Source: JBBSBY01 sp038205805
GTDB taxonomy: Bacteria > Desulfobacterota > Desulfomonilia > Desulfomonilales > Desulfomonilaceae
NCBI GenBank assembly: GCA_038205805.1
Contig: JBBRBO010000029.1
Coordinates: 1 to 33,000, forward strand
Length of the DNA: 33,000 bases
Direction of reading: 5' to 3'
Positions 6,301 through 14,465 of the stretch are shown here, in pieces. Numbering within the stretch: position 1 is the first letter of the stretch; the number at the start of each line of letters is the position of its first letter. The notes under the pieces are model-generated. The model was not told the origin of the DNA. It was given only the letters and a program-made list of their open reading frames with translations, and did not search any database. Made by a program: the position numbers and the translations under genes.

Positions 6301-7110
6301 ATGAAACGAACCCATGCTTCCACACTTGTTCTTGTTTCGCTTTGGGCGCTTATAGCCGGAGTATTCCTCGCGTCGTCCTATGCTCTCGCGCAGCAAGCGG
6401 CGTATCCTCAACATGTTGACCAATACGTAGACGACTACGCCGATATTATCAATGCCGGGGACACGGCCGAGATTCGACAAACATTCGAGGATCTCAGGAA
6501 ACGCACGGGTGTTCACGCGGTTGTCGTGACCATTCGCGCGATGTCGGATTACAACACCTCGGAAAGTTCCGTTGAGGGCTTTGCGAGAGGCTTGTTCAAT
6601 TACTGGGGGATCGGCGAACGAGGCAAGAACAACGGTGTTCTCCTATTTGTAGCGAAACAGGACCGCAAGGTGCGTATCGAGACGGGCTCAGGTTTCGGGT
6701 CCACGTATAACGCCCAAATGCAGCAGATTATCAGTTCCACAATTGTCCCGAGTTTCAAGGCGGGCGACTTCAGTAGCGGCATCCGTCGGGCAAGCTCGCA
6801 AATAGCCCAGGTCATGAGCGGCGGTGGAGCCCCAGTCCAAACGGCGCAACCATATAACGCCCCCGCGCCGAGCAGCGGCGGAAGCAGTTGGCTCACGTGG
6901 CTCCTGATCATCGGCGGAATTATCGTCGTCGTCTCGCTCATCAGATCCGGGAAAGTAGGATGGGGATGGATCGCAATGGCCGGCGTAGGCGCACTCATCG
7001 GCTGGCTGATTTCCTCAATGTGGGGCGGAGGAGGAAGAGGTGACGGTGACGGCGGCTCCGGTTTCGGCGGCGGTGATTCCTCCGGCGGTGGAGCCTCCGG
7101 CGACTGGTAG
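6301..7110 (+). CDS. TPM-domain membrane protein (YgcG-like)
   Basis: This 269-residue exported protein starts at ATG 6301 with AGGAGG in front. Residues 1-30 form a signal peptide or signal anchor ending ALA-QQ. Residues about 35-175 are a TPM domain: YVDDYADIINAGDTAEIRQTFEDLRKRTGVHAVVVTI, FARGLFNYWGIGERGKNNGVLLFVAKQDRKVRIETGSGF, and SFKAGDFSSGI. Two hydrophobic segments follow (about 197-213 and 222-240), then a Gly/Ser/Asp-rich tail of the 'GGGxSGGGGASGxW' type that ends most family members. TPM proteins are linked to envelope maintenance or photosystem repair in plants; the bacterial role is unclear. It appears to be transcribed alone. Confidence 0.88.
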   Translation: MKRTHASTLVLVSLWALIAGVFLASSYALAQQAAYPQHVDQYVDDYADIINAGDTAEIRQTFEDLRKRTGVHAVVVTIRAMSDYNTSESSVEGFARGLFNYWGIGERGKNNGVLLFVAKQDRKVRIETGSGFGSTYNAQMQQIISSTIVPSFKAGDFSSGIRRASSQIAQVMSGGGAPVQTAQPYNAPAPSSGGSSWLTWLLIIGGIIVVVSLIRSGKVGWGWIAMAGVGALIGWLISSMWGGGGRGDGDGGSGFGGGDSSGGGASGDW

Positions 7111-7169
7111 GCCGGTTGTACGACAAAAGAGTGAGGTGAACGATAACCCTGAAAGCGTTCCAAATCATA

Positions 7170-7250
7170 TCCGGAGTGGTCCGAAGGAGAGATGAGTCTC
7201 CCCTCCGACTTCACCTGCGCAGAGCCACCTCAAGCCCGGTGAACGATTAA
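7170..7250 (+). repeat. Dispersed repeat family B, near full length
   Basis: CCGAAGGAGAGATGAGTCTC followed by CCCTCCGA forms an imperfect hairpin. Then come TTCACCTGCGCAGAGCCACC and CAAGCCCGGTGAACGATTA. The latter half matches 32641-32675 and, on the other strand, 29241-29280. Confidence 0.72.
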
Positions 7251-7262
7251 AGAATCAAATAG

Positions 7263-7313
7263 CGGGACCCAGCCTTTCTTGGCGAAGGTTTCTCCCCAAT
7301 GGGGTTTCCTTCA
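7263..7313 (+). repeat. Family A right-end fragment
   Basis: GGGACCCAGCCTTTCTTGGC, GAAGGTTTCTCCCCAAT and TTTCCTTC match the right end of family A copy 3 (GGGATCGAGCCTTTCTTTTC, GAAGGTTCTCCCC, ACTTCTTTC). The left part of the unit is absent. Confidence 0.5.
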
Positions 7314-7411
7314 TTGCGAATAGCATCGAATTTTAGACGACCCTCACATTTTTATGGTAATATATTGATGTTACTCATTCTGTTGAGCAATCCTGCAATC
7401 AAGAGGGCGCC

Positions 7412-9529
7412 ATGAAAGATCAGGACAAAACCAAGGAGGAACTCACCAAGGAATTGGGAGAGATGAGGCAAAGAATCGCCGAATTGGAGCAGTCGCTGAT
7501 CACGCTCAAAGACCGGCGGGAGCCAACCCCCTCGCTTGACACGATTACCGGCGCCGCCGAGCGCACTACAACCGAGGATGCCCTACGCGAAAGCGAACAA
7601 CAGTTGAGGACGCTGGTTGCGGCGGTGCCGGGAATCGTCTATCTAAAGGACGCAGAGGGGCGATGGCTGCAAGCGAATGACAATGGACTCCGCATATTTG
7701 AACTCCAGGATGTGGACTACAAAGGTAAGTCCGAGATTGACTTGGCGGAGTACAATGAACACTACAGCGAGGCCCTTTTGACGTGCAAGGAAACCGATGA
7801 GCGGGCCTGGGTCGAGGGTCGGGCAGTGCGCGGGGATGAAGTTATTCCCACCGCGGATGGTTCCGACAAAGTTTTCGACATCATCAAGGTTCCCCTCTTC
7901 CACCCCAACGGAAGGCGAAAGGGAATAGTTATCGTAGGTCAGGACATTACCGCCAGGAAAAAAGCGGAAACGGCCCTGCGTGAGCAGTTTGAAATTCAAC
8001 GAGCCCTGCTCTCGACTATACCGGTATGCGCGTATCTCAAAGACAAGGACGGCGTCTATTTGCTGGCGAACGATGCTACATGCGAGTTGTTCGGGATCAT
8101 GGATCATACGGTGCGGGGGAAGACCGATTACGACATTCTCACCTACGAGGACGCTGATCGCGTTCGGAGAGACGATGTGGAGATCATGCGAACGGGTCAG
8201 GTGAGGCGGAGTTACGATGAGCAATTGACGGGTCCACAGGGACACTTACTGTGGCTGTCTACCAGCAAAGCCCCCTTCTATCACGCTGACGGCGAGGTTG
8301 CCGGACTGGTCGGCATAAGTATTGATGTGACGGAACTACGACGCGCCCAGGAACTCCTGCTCCAATCCGAACGTTTCAAAGCCGTGGCGGACCTGGCTGC
8401 CGGCGTAGCCCACAATTTCAATAACCTGCTCCAGATCGTAATCGGCAATCTGGAACTGGCCGTCATGGATCTGAAATCGGGTAATTATCCCTATGTGCAA
8501 GATTCCCTGGAAAAAGTTCTGAAAAGCTCGGGGTTCGGCGCTGAAACGGTCCGGCGGCTCCAGAGTTTTGCCGGTATCCGCGACGGCAGCCGACTTCCGA
8601 AAAAGGGCGCCTTCGATTTGTCAGGTATTGTGGAGCAAGCCCTGGAAATGAGCACGACATGGTGGAAAACCATTCCTGAGAAACAAGGACGGAAAATCTC
8701 TATGGAGGTGCGCCTGCAAAGTGGGTGTCTCATTCAGGGTGAAAAGAACGAATTGTTTGAGGTGACGGTCAACCTGATCAAGAATGCTACGGAGGCCATC
8801 ACTCAAGACGGAACCATAGACGTGGAGACCTGTATCGAGGAAGACCAGGTGATCCTGAACGTTCGAGACACAGGCGTCGGCATAAGCGAAGAAAATCGCA
8901 CGAGGCTGTTCAATCCCTTCTTCACCACAAAATCGGAGGCCGGCTCAGGTTTAGGGCTGGCCTCCAGTCGTAAGATCATTGAAGCCTGCGGGGGAAACAT
9001 TTTGTGCGCCGGCTCGGAGGGAAACGGCACTACCTTCACCATCCGTTTGCCTCTCGCACAACAGCCGTCCGAGCATCCCGAACTCCCGGTTCAAGAGGCC
9101 TCGGATCCAAGAACGACAATTCTGGTGATCGATGACATGGAAGCCGTCTTGGATGTCCTGAAAGGCGGATTGACACGATCCGGTCATGTGGTTGTCACAG
9201 CCTCATCGGGTGAACAGGGATTGGCTATTTTCGAGGAGAATCCCATTGACGTGGTAATCTGTGACTTGGGGATGCCTGGGATAAACGGTTGGGAGGTCGG
9301 CAAGAGAATCAGATCACTATGTGAGGAAAGGCGCATCCCCAAAACACCCTTCATACTCCTTACCGGCTGGGGCGGCCAGGCAACCGAAGCGGAAAATATC
9401 GCCGAAAGCGGTGTAGACGCCGTTATCGAGAAGCCGATTAATATTGAAAACACCTTGGAAATTATCCGACAGGTTGTCGAAATCAAACCGCCGAGGGAGT
9501 TTGACAACCCAATATTCGCCGAGGCCTGA
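7412..9529 (+). CDS. Hybrid sensor histidine kinase, PAS-PAS-HK-REC
   Basis: This 705-residue cytoplasmic protein has no membrane segment. Order: coiled coil with TKEELTKELGEMRQRIAELEQ (about 5-35), PAS domain 1 (about 65-190, VAAVPGIVYLKDAEGRWLQAN), PAS domain 2 (about 195-310, STIPVCAYLKDKDGVYLLAND), HisKA with His334 in VAHNFNNLLQIV, HATPase (N-box NLIKNATEAI, G1 RDTGVGI, G2 GSGLGLASS), and a C-terminal receiver (about 563-690) with acidic DDME pocket, phospho-acceptor Asp618 in VICDLGMPG and the Lys in VIEKPI. The H-box form 'HNFNN' is typical of hybrid kinases that pass phosphate within the protein or to an unlinked partner. No response regulator gene is adjacent. Signal unknown; PAS domains suggest a redox, ligand or light input. 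Confidence 0.93.
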   Translation: MKDQDKTKEELTKELGEMRQRIAELEQSLITLKDRREPTPSLDTITGAAERTTTEDALRESEQQLRTLVAAVPGIVYLKDAEGRWLQANDNGLRIFELQDVDYKGKSEIDLAEYNEHYSEALLTCKETDERAWVEGRAVRGDEVIPTADGSDKVFDIIKVPLFHPNGRRKGIVIVGQDITARKKAETALREQFEIQRALLSTIPVCAYLKDKDGVYLLANDATCELFGIMDHTVRGKTDYDILTYEDADRVRRDDVEIMRTGQVRRSYDEQLTGPQGHLLWLSTSKAPFYHADGEVAGLVGISIDVTELRRAQELLLQSERFKAVADLAAGVAHNFNNLLQIVIGNLELAVMDLKSGNYPYVQDSLEKVLKSSGFGAETVRRLQSFAGIRDGSRLPKKGAFDLSGIVEQALEMSTTWWKTIPEKQGRKISMEVRLQSGCLIQGEKNELFEVTVNLIKNATEAITQDGTIDVETCIEEDQVILNVRDTGVGISEENRTRLFNPFFTTKSEAGSGLGLASSRKIIEACGGNILCAGSEGNGTTFTIRLPLAQQPSEHPELPVQEASDPRTTILVIDDMEAVLDVLKGGLTRSGHVVVTASSGEQGLAIFEENPIDVVICDLGMPGINGWEVGKRIRSLCEERRIPKTPFILLTGWGGQATEAENIAESGVDAVIEKPINIENTLEIIRQVVEIKPPREFDNPIFAEA

Positions 9530-9927
9530 GGGGATATCGGGCGCTCCAGGGGTTGTCTCACGGAGAACACGGTTCGATACCAAGTCGCTTTTCAATACGT
9601 AACATTGGTGAAGGTTCTTTTTGCAAATAGGTTTGTCCCAACATCTTTATGACGACGTTTAGGCCACTTTAAAGGATCGCATGAAAGTCTCGCCACCGGG
9701 ACGAGACGTACAACGACCACATGGAAGGATTTTCGGTATGGGAGTTGCCCCCCCCCTCGCGCCCCTTGTCAGGGGGGTAAGCGTCGGCTCCGAGTTATAG
9801 GGTCGTCAGGCAGCATCCGTAGATCCCCCTGACAACGGGGATACAGGGGATTTAATCCTAAAGCCTCCCATACGATATTGGATACTTTCACAAGAATAGT
9901 ACTTTTTTCAACCGCTCATTAGTATCA
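9530..9927. other. Intergenic region between convergent genes, with repeats
   Basis: Convergent 3' ends of the hybrid kinase and the GAF protein flank this space. It has a degenerate family A left end (GATACCAAGTCGCTTTT at about 9575, TTCTTTTTGCAAATAGG) and a family C unit (9723-9863). No gene is seen. Confidence 0.45.
9723..9863 (+). repeat. Dispersed repeat family C, copy 2
   Basis: It matches 2463-2594: GGATTTTCGGTATGGGAGTT, a C-rich block, AGCGTCGGCTCCGAGTTA, AGGGTCGTCAGGCAGCATCC and ATCCCCCTGACAACGGGGAT. The G/C blocks (CCCCTTGTCAGGGG, CCCCCTGACAACGGGG) form two hairpins related to each other by inversion. Confidence 0.7.
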
Positions 9928-11067
9928 CTACTCGGCGAATACGATGGAGCGCTCATCCGTTTGCGCCTGCCGTAGAGCGCGGTGGGCTGCTCCGGTCATG
10001 CTCGAGGGGCTGATCGCATTTTTAGTGAAGGAGCTGACGCCGAAGCGGGCCGTGCAATTCAACGGCTCGTTGCGCAAGAGGTCTCTCAAGCGTTCCACCG
10101 CTACCTGAGCGCCCTCGCGCGTGGTATTCGGGTATAACACCCAAATGGGAACCACTTCGCCCGCGGCGCAGAGGTCGGCGGCCCTCACATTGCGGCGGAT
10201 GGTGTCCTTGATCCGGAGGTCATCGACGCCCTCCCCTGAGGGCCACGAGATTGCGGCTACGGTGATGACGCATTCCCGGCGCCACGCCTGCTGGAAGAGC
10301 TTCTTGAGGAACTCCATGAAGAAGACCTCGGTGTAGACGTCCTCAATGTCGGTGGTGAGCGCCTTTAGGCTCGCCGCTTCATGGCCCCAGGCGTTCATCA
10401 ACGCCCCTGAGAGCTTTCGCGCCGCCTTGCCCACGAAATCGGAATCCACGCCCTCCTTGAGGTCCTGCGCTTCCGAGGCGCCGAGGGCGAGAAAACCTAT
10501 TTTCTCGCCGTTGTCCGTAAGTGGAGCAATCCAAGCGTGCGGCACGCGAGCGCATGCGAAGGCGCCTGTGTACGTGCCCTTGGAATCGTTTACCCGAACT
10601 GCCTCGTCATCTTCAGAGGCGGTTAGATTCTCTGCCGGGATACAACGCAAATGGCCCGGTAGCGTGTCACAATATTTCCGAGCGATGGGATGATCCTCCC
10701 GGAGGAAAAGTCCCGCCACATCCAGACTGAAGTTCTCGCGAAAGGCTGCGGTTATCCCCGTAAGCAGTTGCGGGACCGACCTCGCGGCAAAGAGAGCGGC
10801 GTCAAGATCCGCCAAGAGTTGATAGTTGGTTCGCATATTCTCATACGCGCCGAGCAAATGATCCATCGCCCTGGAGATCGTCGTTACCTGAGAGTTCTCG
10901 GGAATAAGCGCAACCTCTTCCACCTGGGCCGGTTCATGGACCTTCACCGGGGGAATGCGCCGTGGCGCAGGGTGAACAGGCATTTCACACTGTGCGGGCT
11001 GTGCCGAGGCGCTGTGTCGTACGTGTCCGGTGATGGAACTCACATCTATAGGAGAGAAAGGATACAT
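9928..11067 (-). CDS. GAF-like sensor protein with degenerate GGDEF domain
   Basis: This 379-residue soluble protein starts at the ATG at 11067 with CTGGAG at 11074-11079; an upstream GTG at 11103 lacks a ribosome-binding site. A Pro-rich lead (1-50) is followed by a short helix, a GAF-like sensor (about 75-225, LLADLDAALFAARSVPQLLTGITAAFRENFSLDVAGLFLRED to WIAPLTDNGEKIGFLALGA), and a GGDEF-type fold (about 240-375). In the latter the signature is AAGEV in ADLCAAGEVVPIWVLYPNT, so the first two Gly and the metal-binding Asp position are lost while the rest of the fold (VERLRDLLR, ARFGVSSF, AHRALRQAQ) is kept. It should not make c-di-GMP; it may bind a nucleotide or act as a scaffold. Neighbours give no further clue. 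Confidence 0.75.
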   Translation of the reverse strand: MYPFSPIDVSSITGHVRHSASAQPAQCEMPVHPAPRRIPPVKVHEPAQVEEVALIPENSQVTTISRAMDHLLGAYENMRTNYQLLADLDAALFAARSVPQLLTGITAAFRENFSLDVAGLFLREDHPIARKYCDTLPGHLRCIPAENLTASEDDEAVRVNDSKGTYTGAFACARVPHAWIAPLTDNGEKIGFLALGASEAQDLKEGVDSDFVGKAARKLSGALMNAWGHEAASLKALTTDIEDVYTEVFFMEFLKKLFQQAWRRECVITVAAISWPSGEGVDDLRIKDTIRRNVRAADLCAAGEVVPIWVLYPNTTREGAQVAVERLRDLLRNEPLNCTARFGVSSFTKNAISPSSMTGAAHRALRQAQTDERSIVFAE

Positions 11068-11117
11068 AACAACTCCAGGTGGTTTGGCGCTAAATCTAAC
11101 CACATTTCTGTGGAAAT

Positions 11118-11145
11118 CCTATATCACATTGACTTGATTTTGCAA
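11118..11145 (-). promoter_or_regulatory. Possible sigma-70 promoter of the GAF/GGDEF-like gene
   Basis: On the minus strand TTGCAA (11145-11140) and TATAGG (11123-11118) are separated by 16 bases, 51 bases before the chosen start codon. It is a weak but well placed match. Confidence 0.3.
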
Positions 11146-11269
11146 GCGCTGAAAAGTGTCCGCAGGCGCCCTTGTCAAGAACTGAGGGAATGTGATAGAT
11201 TCGCACTGCTTCACCGGGCTTACGACAGTACTGGGCTGGATAGGCGCTCGGCTGTCAAAGCATCTCCCT

Positions 11270-11314
11270 TGGGCTTCGTCCGGTGCAGAAGCGCCTCAAG
11301 GCCGGTGAACCATA
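11270..11314 (+). repeat. Family B right-end copy
   Basis: GCTTCGTCCGGTGCAGAAGC, GCCTCAAGGCCGGTGAAC and CATA match the right half of family B (GCGCAGAGCCACCTCAAGCC, CGGTGAACGATTA). It is degenerate on the left. It lies 41 bases before the cysteine synthase start and so is probably in its leader. Confidence 0.45.
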
Positions 11315-11354
11315 GAATAACTACGCAGCTTCCGTTGGAAATCGAGGCAAAGGC

Positions 11355-12263
11355 ATGGCAATCCTCAGCTTGATAGGAAACACTCCGCTGGTTTCCATTA
11401 CTCCGCCGAATCTTTCATCTAAGGTGACGGTTTTGGGTAAGATGGAGGGAAACAACCCCGGCGGCTCAATCAAAGATAGAATAGCCTACTACATGATACA
11501 AAAGGCCGAAGAACAAGGCCTGTTGACCAAAGATAAGATCATCCTGGAGCCCACCTCCGGCAATACCGGCATAGGGTTGTCCATGGTCGCCGCATGCAAG
11601 GGGTATCGCTGCTTGCTGACGCTCCCGGAGTGCGTGAGCCTCGAGAGAAGAAACACCTTACGAGCCTACGGGGCCGAACTTGAAGTCACGCCGGGGGAAA
11701 AGGCCACTGACGGGGCCATCATGCGCGCCCACGAAATTTATAACGACAACCCCGGCAAGTACTTCATGCCCAATCAGTTCGAGAATCCCTATAACAGCGA
11801 AACCCACTACATGACCACGGCCGTGGAAATATGGGAACAGACTCAAGGCAAGGTAACCGTTTTCGTAGCCGGTATGGGCACCACCGGCACGCTTATGGGG
11901 ATATCCCGTAGGCTCAAGAAATATAATCCCGCCGTGCGCATCGTGGGTATCGAACCCGTGGAGGGTCACGCCATTCAGGGCCTCAAAAACATGAACGAGG
12001 CCATCGTGCCGAAGATATATGATCCCTCACGCATTGACCAGTTTGTGCGCGTGAACGACCAGCAGGCATACGACACGGCGCGGTGGCTCGCATTGACGCA
12101 GGGCATCTTCGTCGGCATGAGCGCCGGAGCCGCAGTCTACGGCGCCTTCCACATCGCCAACGACCTGGAGGAAGGTCTTGTGGTGTGCATTCTCCCGGAT
12201 AGAGGGGATCGGTATCTCAGCACCACGTTGTTCAAATCCATTTGCGCAAAATGCCCCCCTTGA
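11355..12263 (+). CDS. cysM: Cysteine synthase / O-acetylserine sulfhydrylase family
   Basis: This 302-residue PLP enzyme catalyses O-acetylserine (or O-phosphoserine) plus sulfide to cysteine. Visible motifs: IGNTPLV at 7-13, the PLP lysine Lys40 in NPGGSIKDR, the substrate loop TSGNTG, the phosphate-binding GTTGTLMG, and GMSAGAAV and ILPDRGDRYLST near the end. RAYGAELE after ERRNTL is closer to CysM than to CysK, but the split cannot be settled here; the usual 'Met-Ser' before ERR is Cys-Val-Ser. It ends with ICAKCPP, a Cys-x-x-Cys end not usual in CysK, which may bind metal or sense redox state. The gene has its own leader and seems to be a single-gene unit. The ribosome-binding site is GAGG at about 11345. 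Confidence 0.9.
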   Translation: MAILSLIGNTPLVSITPPNLSSKVTVLGKMEGNNPGGSIKDRIAYYMIQKAEEQGLLTKDKIILEPTSGNTGIGLSMVAACKGYRCLLTLPECVSLERRNTLRAYGAELEVTPGEKATDGAIMRAHEIYNDNPGKYFMPNQFENPYNSETHYMTTAVEIWEQTQGKVTVFVAGMGTTGTLMGISRRLKKYNPAVRIVGIEPVEGHAIQGLKNMNEAIVPKIYDPSRIDQFVRVNDQQAYDTARWLALTQGIFVGMSAGAAVYGAFHIANDLEEGLVVCILPDRGDRYLSTTLFKSICAKCPP

Positions 12264-12408
12264 GAAACGTGTCTTCGAGACGCCGAGCGCCTGGTGCGGC
12301 TACGCGGGCTTTTGTTCCCACTGGAAATCGGAAGCATGACGAAATGTTGAACGGAACTTCAATCCACCACAAAGGTAACCTTTTGCTTCAGAAAAGCGGA
12401 ACAGCGAG

Positions 12409-12430
12409 CTAATTTGATTGCTAAAATTAG
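12409..12430. promoter_or_regulatory. Inverted repeat upstream of the 12505 gene
   Basis: CTAATTT (12409-12415) and AAATTAG (12424-12430) form a perfect 7-base inverted repeat around an eight-base spacer, 75-95 bases before the start codon. It is a plausible operator or overlaps the promoter; no T run follows. Confidence 0.35.
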
Positions 12431-12504
12431 GCGTCCTATGGTATTATTGCCCGGAACCGGAAGCTTATCCGGATACCGATCTCCTCTTTCCAAGGAGAAA
12501 CGAG

Positions 12505-13458
12505 ATGCCTCGCTCTTTGCTCAAGATTTTCATAGCGGCCGCTTTGGTGTGGATCAGCTCGGCGAGCTATTCCCATGCGTATGTGCCCTATGACTCGAGG
12601 GTGTTTTTCCTCGAAACCGTGCTCAAAGATATTACGAAGCTGATGCCCAGGGCCATGGGAAGATATATCTACGAAAACCGCTATGATTTCATGCGAGGCA
12701 TGACCTTCATGAGCCGGGAAGTCGAATTTTCCGTGTACAAGGGGCAGGATCTCGAGGAAATCCGCAACCGCGCATACGAACGCCTCATGCGGGACATTCC
12801 CTATTGTGTGGACGCCTTCAAAGGCGGAGAACTCAAGATGGACACCGCCCCTGCGAACCTAGCGGGCCGCTTGGGCATGATAGGCTATTCTCTGGTGCTG
12901 CTGAACTATCCCTCGTTCCCGGATCTCCGGTACTTGCGGAGTTTCAATCGCACCTTTGAGGAAGCAGTCAACGAGAACGTAATCGACATCAGCGTCTTTT
13001 ATGACGGATACGGGGACTTCAAATGTATCGGGGAGCTGATGGAGCGATTTAAGAAACACCCCATGCCGGAATTCGTTCATCAGAGGAATCCTATCTATCC
13101 TTCAAGAATGAAAGAAGATATTTTCCCTATGTTCCGGCCGCCGGACCAGTTTCATCGCTATATGATCCTTACGAATGTCGATTTAAACCGCATTTACGAA
13201 AGCATAATCAATGATATATTGGACGCCTACGTATTCATCTGGAAGTGCTCGGGCATGGATTTGCAGCATCCGTCCTATTCGGCGCCGCCGGCGACCATGA
13301 TTGTACGAGAAAAACGTAACACCGCAAGTTACAGCTCCGGGGTCTTGAACAAGCCCTCCGTAGAACCCGACGCATTTAGACCCCCGCCTCCCCCGCCGCA
13401 GCAGCAGGGCAGTTTCATAGGGGTAGGGCCGGGTGTCGGCGTCAGAGGGGGTGGATGA
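12505..13458 (+). CDS. Secreted protein of unknown function with proline-rich tail
   Basis: The start ATG 12505 follows AAGGAG with good spacing; an upstream in-frame start at 12418 lacks support. The 317-residue product has a signal peptide (MPRSLLKIFIAAALVWISSASYSHA, cleavage near residue 25). The mature part is helical and aromatic-rich: LETVLKDITKLMPRAMGRYIYENRYDFMRGMTFMSRE, a VDAFKGGELKMDTAPANLAGRLGMIGYSLV segment, and FKCIGELMERFKKHPMP. The end has a run of Pro then Gln, and a Gly-rich terminus (GVGPGVGVRGGG). It has several His, Asp and Glu that could bind metal. The 'L-A-G-R-L-G-M-I-G-Y-S-L' stretch faintly recalls zinc-dependent phospholipase C-like proteins, but I cannot support that. 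Convergent with xerD. Confidence 0.72.
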   Translation: MPRSLLKIFIAAALVWISSASYSHAYVPYDSRVFFLETVLKDITKLMPRAMGRYIYENRYDFMRGMTFMSREVEFSVYKGQDLEEIRNRAYERLMRDIPYCVDAFKGGELKMDTAPANLAGRLGMIGYSLVLLNYPSFPDLRYLRSFNRTFEEAVNENVIDISVFYDGYGDFKCIGELMERFKKHPMPEFVHQRNPIYPSRMKEDIFPMFRPPDQFHRYMILTNVDLNRIYESIINDILDAYVFIWKCSGMDLQHPSYSAPPATMIVREKRNTASYSSGVLNKPSVEPDAFRPPPPPPQQQGSFIGVGPGVGVRGGG

Positions 13459-13482
13459 TCTTTGGCTGATGAGCAATCAAAG

Positions 13483-13548
13483 ACGTAATCTCGGGGAGAA
13501 TGCTTGTTTCAACAGTGTTCTCCCCAATAGTAGTTCTTCAATATTACA
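13483..13548. terminator. Palindrome between convergent genes (family A right-end hairpin)
   Basis: CGGGGAGAATGCTTGTTTCA, then ACAGTGTTCTCCCC, gives a stem of GGGGAGAA/TTCTCCCC with inner pairing, and an AATAGTAGTTCTTC end like the family A right end. It sits between the 3' ends of the 12505 gene and xerD, so it could terminate both strands. No strong T run. Confidence 0.55.
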
Positions 13549-13558
13549 CCCAGGATCC

Positions 13559-14458
13559 TCATCCTCGGGGGTGGTATTTCGTGTGGGTCTGCTTGAGTCG
13601 GCTTTGAGCCACGTGCGTGTAGATTTCCGTGGTGGAAATATCCGCATGGCCCAGCATGAGCTGCACCCATCTGAGGTCTGCGTCGTTCTGTACGAGGTGG
13701 GTCGCAAAGGAATGCCTCAAGGTGTGGGGGGAAATGTCTTTCTCGATCCCGGCCTTCAATGCCGTGTTCTTTATGATCTGCCAGAAGCACACACGGGTCA
13801 TGGGGCCGCCTCGACGGGTCACAAACATAAACTTGCTGCGAGCGCCGCGAGAAAGCAACAGAAGCGGCCTGGCAGTGTCAAGGTAGTACATAATGTCCTT
13901 GGAAGCGGGAATCCCCATGGGCACGACGCGCTCTTTCGAGCCCTTGCCCACAACGGTGACTATCCCTACTTCCAGGTTCACCTGATTCAGCGTGAGATTC
14001 ACCAGCTCCGATACCCGCAATCCCGTGGCATAGATGGTTTCGAGCATGGCGATGTTACGCACCCCTTCAGGGGAGTGGGGATCAGGAGCCGCAAGGAGGC
14101 GCTCGACCTCATTGGGTTCAAGATAGTGGGGGATGCTTTTCACCGGTGTAGGCGATTCAACCAAGGCGCAGGGATTAGCTTGCACGTAGTTCATCTCTTC
14201 GAGAAAGCCGAAAAAGGATCGTATGGCGGAAATCTTACGGGCTCGGCTCCGTGGTTTGAGCCCCTGTGCAAGCATGTCCGCCATATAGTTCAGGACGTCT
14301 TGCCGCGTGACGTCTTCAATGCGGGTTTTGTCGAACTCGGCCACATACCCCAGGAAAGCCTTCAGATCCGAGGAATACGCGCTCACCGTGAGCGCCGCGA
14401 GCCCACGTTCCACCGTCTGGTTCATGGAAAAGGCCTCAAGGGCTTGGGTCAGCTTCAT
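13559..14458 (-). CDS. xerD: Tyrosine recombinase XerD-like
   Basis: This 299-residue protein is the usual length for XerC/XerD. An N-terminal SAM-like core-binding domain (about 1-95, LEAFSMNQTVERGLAALTVSAYSSDLKAFLGYV) precedes the catalytic domain: Arg in YATGLRVSELVNL, Lys in VGKGSKERVVP, H-x-x-R in SPHTLRHSFATHL, His in MLGHADISTTEIYTHV with the Tyr nucleophile. The arrangement matches chromosomal Xer recombinases that resolve dimers at dif, with an FtsK-interaction C-terminus. I chose MKLTQALEAF (ATG 14458-14456), eight bases after the glnD stop; the longer frame upstream lies inside glnD. Co-transcribed with glnD. Confidence 0.88.
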   Translation of the reverse strand: MKLTQALEAFSMNQTVERGLAALTVSAYSSDLKAFLGYVAEFDKTRIEDVTRQDVLNYMADMLAQGLKPRSRARKISAIRSFFGFLEEMNYVQANPCALVESPTPVKSIPHYLEPNEVERLLAAPDPHSPEGVRNIAMLETIYATGLRVSELVNLTLNQVNLEVGIVTVVGKGSKERVVPMGIPASKDIMYYLDTARPLLLLSRGARSKFMFVTRRGGPMTRVCFWQIIKNTALKAGIEKDISPHTLRHSFATHLVQNDADLRWVQLMLGHADISTTEIYTHVAQSRLKQTHTKYHPRG

Positions 14459-14465
14459 GGCATGA

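Larger units (their letters stand above)
7111..7411. other. Intergenic region with two repeat types before the hybrid kinase
   Basis: It contains a family B unit (7170-7250), a family A right-end fragment (7263-7313), then an AT-rich stretch (7345-7385) that probably holds the promoter of the hybrid kinase. No gene is seen. Confidence 0.45.

Noticed and set aside
6600..7214. 204-codon minus-strand open frame rich in Pro
   Set aside because: It is the reverse reading of the Gly-rich TPM gene; the Pro-rich composition is a mirror of the Gly codons.
10690..11373. 227-codon plus-strand open frame
   Set aside because: Antisense to the GAF/GGDEF-like gene and its leader; the basic, low-information product is a shadow frame.
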